Positions 1 to 4,809 of a DNA stretch of 29,138 nt are shown piece after piece; position 1 is the first letter of the stretch, and each line of letters opens with the position of its first letter. The notes below the pieces were generated by a model. That model did no database searches and was not told the DNA's origin. It saw nothing but the letters and a program-made list of their open reading frames with translations. Source of the DNA: JAICIG01 sp035532215 (GTDB lineage: Bacteria > Planctomycetota > Planctomycetia > Pirellulales > JAICIG01); the NCBI GenBank assembly GCA_035532215.1, contig DATKRK010000408.1:1-29138 (forward strand). Reading direction: 5' to 3'. A program made the position numbers and the translations under genes.

Positions 1-81
1 GACTTCTCGTTACGTATCTTGATCGCGACATAGAGTTCGTCGGTTCAAATTAAGCCTCCGCGATTCACTACCCGTCCGTTA

Positions 82-903
82 TTAGGCCTGGGCCTTCGCG
101 CTTGCGGGCTTGTTCGCAACCGCTGTACCAAACATGTCCGCCAGCGTCTTCCGCGCAAGAGAAGCGGGGACGAGGGCGTTCAATATGCGGTTGAGCCGGC
201 CTGGAACGATCCTGGATCGGTTTTTGACCAGACCGCTGAGGCCCTCAGATACGCACTGCTCGACGCTCATCGGTTTCATCGGCATAGTCTTCGGATCGAG
301 GGCGAACTTTTCGAGCACCGCTGTGTTCGTAACCCCGGCTGCCAGTACAGTGACGTAGACACCTCGAGGTTTGAACTCATAGTGAAGCGCCTCGCCAAGG
401 CTGTGTACATACGCCTTCGCGCCTCCGTCATTCGCCATACACGGAATGCCGTTTTCCGCACCCATTGCCCCCACGAGGATCAAGCCGCCCCGCCTCCGCT
501 CGGCGAGCTTCCCGCCGAAGTAATGGGCGATGTCTAAATGCGACATGGTGTTGAGTCGCAAGGTCTCCTCGAGCAGCTGTCGATCGAGCTTCAAGAACTC
601 GCCGGGATTTCCGGTGCCGGCATTGGAGACGACAAGACCGATGTCGAGATCGTCAGTGGCGGAGGCGAGTTGCCTGATGAAATCCTCCTGGGAAACATCA
701 AGCACAACGACTCGGTGCTCCACACCGTATCGTTTGCTAAATGCAACGCCTACTTCCTTAAGCAAGTCCACCCGCCGCGCCACGAGGACAATATTGATGC
801 CTGAAGCTGCGATTTGCTGCGCAAATTCCTTACCTATTCCGGACGACGCACCCGTGACGAGTGCCCAGGGGCCGAACCTTTTTTTATCGAGCACGACTGT
901 CAC
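82..903 (-). CDS. SDR-family protein lacking the catalytic Ser/Tyr (paralogue A)
   Basis: 273 aa, GTG start. A Rossmann-fold short-chain dehydrogenase/reductase by its nucleotide-binding motif TGASSGIG (residues 17-24), the NAG motif (94-96) and the Asn of the tetrad in LRLNTM (N118). K163 sits where the catalytic Lys should be, but the residue four before it, normally Tyr, is Asp159. The position 13 residues further upstream, normally Ser, is Ala146. The usual proton-relay chemistry is therefore doubtful. The protein may bind NAD(P) without standard catalysis, or use another mechanism. It is the last gene of a TetR-SDR-SDR-SDR run on this strand, 57 bp after the DltE-type SDR, and is a close paralogue of the gene at 1757-2584. 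The family and fold are clear; the substrate is unknown. Confidence 0.88.
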   Translation of the reverse strand: MTVVLDKKRFGPWALVTGASSGIGKEFAQQIAASGINIVLVARRVDLLKEVGVAFSKRYGVEHRVVVLDVSQEDFIRQLASATDDLDIGLVVSNAGTGNPGEFLKLDRQLLEETLRLNTMSHLDIAHYFGGKLAERRRGGLILVGAMGAENGIPCMANDGGAKAYVHSLGEALHYEFKPRGVYVTVLAAGVTNTAVLEKFALDPKTMPMKPMSVEQCVSEGLSGLVKNRSRIVPGRLNRILNALVPASLARKTLADMFGTAVANKPASAKAQA

Positions 904-960
904 CTCTTCGCTCCGTTCTGTCTGCTTCGGGTTTGTTGTGTCATAGATTATTCGGTCGAA

Positions 961-1740
961 TTAATTCTGCGTTCTGAGCATACGGTCAACCGATCGGCTC
1001 ATTTGTTTCAAAATAAATCCAGGCGCCAAGCGATTCATCATTTTGAGCTGATTCGCCTGACCTGGACGAATTTCAAATCGATCGGTTTGCATTCCTTTGA
1101 CGGCGACTTTAACCATGTCTTCCACCTTCATGATAGAAATGCCTTTCATGTCTTCAGGATTAAAGGCACCCAAGAGTTCGGTTTGTGTCGCCGGCGGTGC
1201 TAGCTCAAATACCTTCACATTGGTGTTTTTCAGTTGCACACGAAGAGACTCGGTGAAAGAATGCAGACCGGCCTTGGTGGCGCGATAAACCGGCGAAATG
1301 GGCAATGGAACAAATGCCAATCCCGATGAAACGTTCATGATTGCGGCCTCTGATTTTGTTTTCAAATGCGGCAAGAATTGTTTCACCATGCGAATCGGCC
1401 CGCTCAAATTGATTTCAATCTCTCGAGTGATGTCTTCGAGGCTTCCAACTTTGTCGTGAACATTGATCTCACGCATGATGCCGGCGTTGTTGATCAAAAC
1501 GTTGAGCTCAGGAAATTGTTTGGTGACCTTTTCGTAAAGAGCGGCGATCGCTTTCGGATCGGAAACGTCGCTTCGAAAGGTGTGAACTTTTGGAAAGGCC
1601 GCTTTCGCACGGTCCAGCTTAGCTTGATCGCGACCCGTGATAAGAATCGTGTTACCAAGTGCCGTGAGTTGTTTCGTGAGTTCGTAACCGATGCCGCTGC
1701 CACCGCCGGTGATCAAAATCGTATTGCTCGTGAGTTTCAT
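961..1740 (-). CDS. DltE-type short-chain dehydrogenase/reductase
   Basis: 259 aa from the ATG at 1740. The frame stays open further upstream, but the longer form would run into the preceding SDR gene and adds an Arg-rich tail unlike SDRs. Starting at MKLTSNTILITGG places the nucleotide-binding motif TGGGSGIG at the usual N-terminal position. The NNAG motif, the catalytic Ser in NVSSG and the YRATK motif (YxxxK) all have canonical spacing, so this should be an active NAD(P)(H)-dependent oxidoreductase. The overall sequence resembles the DltE/COG3967 subgroup; its substrate cannot be read from the sequence. It lies between two near-duplicate, catalytically altered SDRs, 16 bp after the first, so it is probably co-transcribed and controlled by the TetR gene upstream. 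Confidence 0.9.
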   Translation of the reverse strand: MKLTSNTILITGGGSGIGYELTKQLTALGNTILITGRDQAKLDRAKAAFPKVHTFRSDVSDPKAIAALYEKVTKQFPELNVLINNAGIMREINVHDKVGSLEDITREIEINLSGPIRMVKQFLPHLKTKSEAAIMNVSSGLAFVPLPISPVYRATKAGLHSFTESLRVQLKNTNVKVFELAPPATQTELLGAFNPEDMKGISIMKVEDMVKVAVKGMQTDRFEIRPGQANQLKMMNRLAPGFILKQMSRSVDRMLRTQN

Positions 1741-1756
1741 AATTGCTTGCCCATTC

Positions 1757-2584
1757 TCACGCCCCCGCCCGAGCGATTGCCGGCGCGGGCGTGCTCGCGA
1801 GCGCTTTACCAATCATGTCCGCCTCCATCTTCCGTGCAAGAGAAGCGGGCACGAGGGCGTTCATAATGCGGTTCAGCCGGCCTGGAATGACTCTGGAGCG
1901 GTTTTTGAGCAGACCGCTGAGGCCCTCAGATACGCACTGCTCGACGCTCATCGGTTTCATCGGCATGGTCTTCGGATCGAAGCCGAACTTTTCGAGCACC
2001 TCTGTGTTCGTAAACCCGGCCGCCAGTACAGTGACGTAGACACCTAGAGGTTTGAACTCATAGTGAAGCGCCTCACCAAGGCTGTGTACATAGGCCTTCG
2101 CGCCTCCGTCATTCGCTATACAGGGAATGCCGTTTTCCGCACCCATTGCCCCCACGAGGATCAAGCCGCCCCGACGTTGCTCCACGAGTTTCGCGCCGAA
2201 ATGGTGGGCGATGTCCAGATGCGCCATCGTATTGAGCCGCAAAGTCGCCTGAAGCAACTGCCGATCGAGCTTCAGGAACTCGCCCGGGTTTGCCGTGCCG
2301 GCATTGGAGACGACAAGCCCGATGTCGATATCATGCGTAGCGTCGGCGAGTCCCGCTATGAATCCCTCTTGTGAGACGTCCATAGCCAAGGCGCGGTACT
2401 GAACACCAAACTCCTGTGAGATTGCGCGTCCCAGTTCGGCAAGCAATGCGTCTCGCCTGGCCACCAGCACTACGTTGATCCCCGACGCTGCGATTTGCCG
2501 CGTGAATTCCTTACCGATTCCCGACGAAGCGCCTGTGACGAGCGCCCACGGTCCGAACTGCCCTTTATCAAGTGCTGCTTTCAT
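1757..2584 (-). CDS. SDR-family protein lacking the catalytic Ser/Tyr (paralogue B)
   Basis: 275 aa, ATG start. It is collinear with the gene at 82-903, without gaps through at least the first 170 residues: TGASSGIG at 17-24, NAG at 94-96, N118 and K163 are all present. As in the paralogue, Asp159 replaces the catalytic Tyr and Ala146 replaces the catalytic Ser. Sharing the same substitutions argues that they were present before the duplication and are tolerated or selected, and are not sequencing errors. The gene begins 48 bp after the TetR stop codon and ends 16 bp before the DltE-type SDR, so the three are probably in one operon. The pair could act as a non-catalytic partner of the canonical SDR, or as an enzyme using a different base. 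That is inference. Confidence 0.88.
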   Translation of the reverse strand: MKAALDKGQFGPWALVTGASSGIGKEFTRQIAASGINVVLVARRDALLAELGRAISQEFGVQYRALAMDVSQEGFIAGLADATHDIDIGLVVSNAGTANPGEFLKLDRQLLQATLRLNTMAHLDIAHHFGAKLVEQRRGGLILVGAMGAENGIPCIANDGGAKAYVHSLGEALHYEFKPLGVYVTVLAAGFTNTEVLEKFGFDPKTMPMKPMSVEQCVSEGLSGLLKNRSRVIPGRLNRIMNALVPASLARKMEADMIGKALASTPAPAIARAGA

Positions 2585-2632
2585 CGTGCTGTTCCTTTCT
2601 GTCGATTCGAGCTGTTGCTCGATCGTTCGGTC

Positions 2633-3196
2633 TCAGAGCGTGCCGATCCAATCTTTCAGGCGCTTTACCTCCATAACCACCAACCCGCCGTCATTCGTTG
2701 CGTGCGCGACAGCAGCCATGCCTTGAAACGCGCCGAAGACATGTGCGGCCAGTTCGCGTGAATCCTCTTCGTGGCCGGCTGCCCGGAACTGCTCCTCAAG
2801 CCAGTCCATCGGCTCGGTGAAGAGGGCCGCGGATTTCTTCGCAAGAGCGCCCCCCTCCTTTTGCAACTCGGAGCACAGACCGCCCAGGGGACATCCGCCA
2901 CGCGCAAGCTGCTCCCGGTTCCGGTGAACGCTGTCCACAAAAGCAAACAGCCGGTCCTTCGGAGAATTCAGCCGGTCGGTCTCCTCCCGGAATTCTCGAA
3001 ACTGTGCAAGACGCCGCTCCACGACAGCCTCGCCGAGCTCTTCCTTGGTCTTGAAGTAGTAGTAAACATTGCCTACCGGGACATTGGCGGCTTCGGCGAT
3101 GTCCGCCAAGCTGGTTTCTCTGAAACCGTGCTTATGCGCCAGCTTCATTGCGGTCTCAATCAGCCGTGTCCGCTTGTCGGGCTGTGATTTCGCCAT
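2633..3196 (-). CDS. TetR/AcrR-family transcriptional regulator
   Basis: 187 aa, ATG start. The N-terminal DNA-binding domain is typical of TetR: an N-terminal helix (RTRLIETAMKLAHKHG, about 9-24) and a helix-turn-helix of about residues 28-50 ending in VGNVYYYFKTKEEL. The C-terminal ligand-binding domain contains GGCPLGG and a WLEEQF segment, as in TetR regulators of small oxidoreductase operons. It is the first gene of the SDR operon and is preceded by a readable promoter and a perfect palindrome 10 bp before the start codon, so it most likely represses itself and the three SDR genes until an unknown ligand binds. Such regulators commonly sense lipophilic or electrophilic compounds; nothing here identifies the ligand. 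Confidence 0.92.
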   Translation of the reverse strand: MAKSQPDKRTRLIETAMKLAHKHGFRETSLADIAEAANVPVGNVYYYFKTKEELGEAVVERRLAQFREFREETDRLNSPKDRLFAFVDSVHRNREQLARGGCPLGGLCSELQKEGGALAKKSAALFTEPMDWLEEQFRAAGHEEDSRELAAHVFGAFQGMAAVAHATNDGGLVVMEVKRLKDWIGTL

Positions 3197-3206
3197 ATTT
3201 TTATTG

Positions 3207-3222
3207 AGTTAGTTGACTAACT
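3207..3222. promoter_or_regulatory. TetR operator palindrome
   Basis: AGTTAGTTGACTAACT is a perfect 7-bp inverted repeat around a TG centre. It lies between the predicted -10 box and the TetR start codon, covering the expected transcription start. This is the standard position for an autoregulatory TetR operator. Confidence 0.75.
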
Positions 3223-3225
3223 ACG

Positions 3226-3254
3226 AGTCTAGGCGCGATTCCTCCTTTTGTCAA
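3226..3254 (-). promoter_or_regulatory. Sigma-70-type promoter of the TetR-SDR operon
   Basis: Reading the minus strand, TTGACA (3254-3249) is a perfect -35 box. A 17-bp spacer separates it from TAGACT (3231-3226), a 4/6 match to the -10 box. The palindromic operator begins 3 bp downstream. The -35 box is only 4 bp from the 3' end of the last tRNA gene. Confidence 0.7.
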
Positions 3255-3258
3255 CCCC

Positions 3259-3332
3259 ACGGCGTGGCCGGATTTGAACCGGCGGTCTCGTGCTCCCGAA
3301 GCACGCGGAATACCAGGCTATCCTACACACCG
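3259..3332 (-). tRNA. tRNA-Pro (CGG)
   Basis: 74 nt. The 7-bp acceptor stem (CGGTGTG with CACGCCG) pairs throughout with one G-U. The anticodon arm CGTGC-TTCGGGA-GCACG gives anticodon CGG with U33 in place. The T arm is GCCGG-TTCAAAT-CCGGC. No CCA is encoded and the discriminator base is U, where bacterial Pro tRNAs usually have A. It is the promoter-distal gene of the array, and no terminator is seen between it and the TetR promoter. Confidence 0.85.
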
Positions 3333-3340
3333 CACAAAAG

Positions 3341-3411
3341 AGCACCCAGCCGGAGTCGAACCGGCACTTTCTGCATGGCAAGCAGATAGGCTTCCGCTAC
3401 ATCATGGGTGC
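3341..3411 (-). tRNA. tRNA-Gly (GCC)
   Basis: 71 nt. The acceptor stem GCACCCA/TGGGTGC is perfect, the anticodon arm is TCTGC-TTGCCAT-GCAGA (anticodon GCC), the T arm is GCCGG-TTCGACT-CCGGC and the discriminator is U, as expected for Gly. The D stem ATGT/GCCT has a mismatch. Its D arm follows the GT..CGG..GC pattern shared by several other tRNAs of this array. No CCA is encoded. Confidence 0.88.
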
Positions 3412-3445
3412 GGTCTGGTGATAACCAAATTGTCAAGGATCGAAG

Positions 3446-3517
3446 AGCACCGGGTCGGACTCGAACCGACGTCGCCGCATTACGGGTGCGGAATCTTGGC
3501 CGCTAGACGACCAGTGC
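3446..3517 (-). tRNA. tRNA with CGT anticodon (Thr by anticodon, Glu-like body)
   Basis: 72 nt. The acceptor stem GCACTGG/CCGGTGC has one G-U. The D arm TCGTCTAGCGGCC is that of tRNA-Glu. The anticodon arm CCGCA-CCCGTAA-TGCGG gives anticodon CGT (Thr) with C at position 33 in place of the near-universal U. The T arm GTCGG-TTCGAGT-CCGAC is perfect. It is well folded, so a functional tRNA is likely, but the amino acid it receives is uncertain because body and anticodon disagree. Confidence 0.75.
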
Positions 3518-3525
3518 TTGATTGT

Positions 3526-3654
3526 CGTAGGTCAGGCTTTCCAGCCTGACTCACGGTGGAAAGCCGCCGAGCCCGTCGGGCCGAGAATCCTGTAGGTCTG
3601 TCAGGCTGGAAAGCCTGACCTACGAACCCGTCAGGCTCGAAAGCCTGACCTACG
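3526..3654. repeat. Three copies of a palindromic (REP-like) repeat between tRNA genes
   Basis: The unit GTCAGGCTTTCCAGCCTGAC is a perfect 8-bp hairpin with loop TTCC, flanked on one side by GTAG. Copies lie at 3526-3550 (forward) and at 3592-3624 and 3630-3654 (reverse, the latter with TCGA in the loop). A fourth copy is inside the array at 3824-3846. This spacing fits a mobile REP-type element; no transposase is nearby. Confidence 0.85.
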
Positions 3655-3660
3655 AATCAG

Positions 3661-3732
3661 TGGGACCAGACGGACTTGAACCGTCACCACCTGGGTAAGA
3701 GCCAGGTATGCTGCCGCTAACACCTTGATCCC
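3661..3732 (-). tRNA. tRNA-Lys (CTT)
   Basis: 72 nt. The acceptor stem GGGATCA/TGGTCCC has one G-U, and the anticodon arm CCTGG-CTCTTAC-CCAGG has anticodon CTT with U33. The T arm is GACGG-TTCAAGT-CCGTC and the discriminator is A. Position 8, almost always U, is A here. The D arm GTGT-TAGCGGCA-GCAT matches the array-type D arm. No CCA is encoded. Confidence 0.85.
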
Positions 3733-3749
3733 GTCGTTGTCGCCGCCGG

Positions 3750-3822
3750 TCGGCACGGAAGGAATCGAACCTTCGGCCAGGGCCTTATAAGAGCCCCGCT
3801 CTCGCCGCTGAGCTACTCGCCG
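3750..3822 (-). tRNA. tRNA-Ile (TAT), probably with a replaced 5' half
   Basis: 73 nt. The D arm GCTC-AGCGGCGA-GAGC is canonical, the anticodon arm GGGCT-CTTATAA-GGCCC gives anticodon TAT with U33, the T arm is GAAGG-TTCGATT-CCTTC and the discriminator is A. A gene-encoded UAU anticodon is uncommon in bacteria, which normally read AUA with a lysidine-modified CAU tRNA. The acceptor stem CGGCGAG/CGTGCCG has an A-G mismatch at pair 6. A second 5' half, 24 bp upstream across a palindromic repeat, reads CGGCACG and would pair perfectly with the same 3' strand. Confidence 0.78.
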
Positions 3823-3823
3823 T

Positions 3824-3846
3824 GTCGGGCTGGAAAGCCTGACCTA
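3824..3846. repeat. Palindromic repeat, fourth copy, at a tRNA 5' end
   Basis: The reverse-orientation copy GTCGGGCTGGAAAGCCTGAC plus CTAC lies directly against the 5' end of tRNA-Ile(TAT). It separates that gene from the displaced tRNA 5' fragment on its other side. Confidence 0.8.
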
Positions 3847-3868
3847 CTCACCGCTGAGCTACGTGCCG
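3847..3868 (-). pseudogene. Displaced tRNA 5' fragment (acceptor and D arm)
   Basis: On the minus strand this reads CGGCACG, TA, then GCTCAGCGGTGAG, nearly the same as the first 22 nt of tRNA-Ile(TAT) (CGGCGAG, TA, GCTCAGCGGCGAG). It runs straight into the palindromic repeat and has no anticodon or T arm. Its acceptor strand complements the 3' acceptor strand of tRNA-Ile(TAT) without mismatch, so it is probably the original 5' end of that gene. Confidence 0.75.
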
Positions 3869-3875
3869 TGCCAAA

Positions 3876-3947
3876 TGGGGCCGGAGGGATTCGAACCCTC
3901 GCCTTGCCGCTTAAAAGGCGGCTGCGCTGCCGTTACGCCACGACCCC
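3876..3947 (-). tRNA. tRNA-Lys (TTT)
   Basis: 72 nt. The acceptor stem GGGGTCG/CGGCCCC has one G-U, the D arm is GCGT-AACGGCA-GCGC, and the anticodon arm GCCGC-CTTTTAA-GCGGC carries anticodon TTT with U33. The T arm is GAGGG-TTCGAAT-CCCTC and the discriminator is A. It is the best-formed of the array-type tRNAs. No CCA is encoded. Confidence 0.92.
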
Positions 3948-4020
3948 AAAATGCTGTTGGGCCGTATGCGTTTGAGCCGCTGTGATCGCTGCATCGTTTT
4001 GCTCCTTCGTATCTTCGCCA

Positions 4021-4092
4021 TAGTCCGGGGTGGAGTCGAACCAACCGCCGGCGACGTATCAGATCGCCATGCTTCCGTTACAACACCGGACT
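4021..4092 (-). tRNA. tRNA-Ile (GAT)
   Basis: 72 nt. The acceptor stem AGTCCGG/CCGGACT is perfect and the anticodon arm GCGAT-CTGATAC-GTCGC has anticodon GAT with U33. The T arm GTTGG-TTCGACT-CCACC has one mismatch, and the D stem TTGT/GCAT has a T-T mismatch. The discriminator is A. The body resembles the Gly and Lys members of this array more than a usual Ile-GAT tRNA. Confidence 0.78.
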
Positions 4093-4100
4093 GCTTCAAG

Positions 4101-4191
4101 TCGGGATGACAGGAGTCGAACCTGCACGCTCGTGCTCCCAACGACCATGCTGCGCACGGTACCCGGCGGGCCGCCATTGCCCTACATCCCG
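4101..4191 (-). tRNA. 91-nt tRNA-like gene, Pro-type anticodon loop, possibly defective
   Basis: The acceptor stem CGGGATG/CATCCCG is perfect, the D arm GGGC-AATGGCG-GCCC is well formed, the T arm is GCAGG-TTCGACT-CCTGT and the discriminator is A. The 42 nt between the D and T arms exceed the normal 23 by 19. One fold pairs CGTGC with GCACG and leaves an 18-nt loop ending in GTTGGGA (anticodon TGG, Pro, if 11 nt are extra). Another puts ACCGT-GCGCAGC-ATGGT as the anticodon arm (GCA). It could be a chimera, a pseudogene or a tRNA with an insertion. The amino-acid identity is uncertain. Confidence 0.55.
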
Positions 4192-4219
4192 TTGTTGTTT
4201 CCAATCATTCTGGTTTCAG

Positions 4220-4292
4220 CAGCTCGTCGGGGAATCGAACCCCGGTCTCCGGCTTGAAGGGCCGGCATCCAGAGCCGCTAGACGAACGAGCC
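4220..4292 (-). tRNA. tRNA-Glu (TTC)
   Basis: 73 nt. The acceptor stem GGCTCGT/ACGAGCT starts with a G-U pair, and the D arm TCGTCTAGCGGC is Glu-type. The anticodon arm CCGGC-CCTTCAA-GCCGG gives anticodon TTC, with C33 instead of U33. The T arm CGGGG-TTCGATT-CCCCG is perfect and the discriminator is G, as usual for Glu. No CCA is encoded. Confidence 0.85.
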
Positions 4293-4302
4293 GAAAGTCG
4301 CA

Positions 4303-4400
4303 GGCACACTCCGTGTGCCGTCGCTGCAATTACTCAGACCTCGATGCTCTTCTGCCGCGCGAAGCCAAGCGACACAAGGTTGCGGCACACGGAGTGTGCC
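4303..4400. repeat. Inverted pair of a second palindromic repeat (GGCACAC family)
   Basis: GGCACACTCCGTGTGCC at 4303-4319 and its reverse complement at 4384-4400 face each other across 64 bp. Each copy is itself a 7-bp hairpin with a 3-nt loop. They lie between tRNA-Glu and tRNA-Phe and are unrelated in sequence to the GTCAGGCT repeat further down the array. Confidence 0.8.
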
Positions 4401-4414
4401 TACTACTTTGTCAG

Positions 4415-4487
4415 TGGGTCGGGAGGCGCTCGAATCCTCGTCTCCTCACTTTTCAGCCAAGCGCTAGACCGTCTCAGCTACCGACCC
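4415..4487 (-). tRNA. tRNA-Phe (GAA), weakly folded
   Basis: 73 nt. The acceptor stem GGGTCGG/CCGACCC is perfect and the discriminator is A. The loop CTGAAAA carries anticodon GAA with U33, flanked by CTTGG and GTGAG, which pair poorly: a G-G mismatch closes the loop and two of the other pairs are G-U. The T stem GAGGA/GCCTC has A53-G61 in place of the conserved G-C. Arm lengths are standard, so it is recognisable as tRNA-Phe but may be decaying. It is the promoter-proximal gene of the array. Confidence 0.7.
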
Positions 4488-4520
4488 GCGAAACATCCAA
4501 GAAACCTGCAAACGCCAACG

Positions 4521-4556
4521 AAAAAGGCCCGGCGTCTCGCGACGCCGGGCCTTTTG
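4521..4556. terminator. Strong intrinsic terminator hairpin (bidirectional)
   Basis: A perfect 15-bp stem, AAAAGGCCCGGCGTC with its complement, has a TCGC loop and A/T tracts on both sides. It would terminate in either direction. It lies about 35 bp upstream of tRNA-Phe on the minus strand, so it may isolate the tRNA array from transcripts coming from the isoaspartate methyltransferase side. Confidence 0.85.
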
Positions 4557-4809
4557 ATGAGCCTCGCTGGCCTGACGGCCTTACGTCACAAGCGCAATGG
4601 ATGCGCGGGGAGCGAATTTGCCGGTTGTCCGACAAACAAACGCGTCCCTTTACTTTCGTTGGCGATGCTCGGTCGTATGGTCATCATGGGAATATCTCGT
4701 TGGCCCGGAAGGCCGTCATCAGAACCGGCACGACCCGAGTGCGTGATCGGCGCCGCCCGTTAGCTTATACCTGCATAGACGCCGAAAGTTTCATTTGGTT
4801 CGCAAGAAT
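4556..4809. other. Intergenic region, no clear gene
   Basis: About 250 bp between the terminator and the methyltransferase stop codon. On the minus strand there is an ATG-ATG-started reading frame of about 33 codons that ends shortly before the terminator, but it has no convincing ribosome-binding site or homology that I recognise. No tRNA T-arm signature is present. Confidence 0.4.

Noticed and set aside
1..81. Possible gene downstream of SDR paralogue A on the minus strand
   Set aside because: GGAGG followed by short frames is visible, but only about 20 codons fit in the window and none is convincing.
1741..1812. 24-residue N-terminal extension of the DltE-type SDR
   Set aside because: It is Arg-rich, overlaps the preceding SDR gene in another frame, and moves the nucleotide-binding motif away from the N-terminus.
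3526..4400. CRISPR array suggested by repeated units
   Set aside because: Copies differ in orientation and spacing, spacers are tRNA genes, and no cas gene is present.
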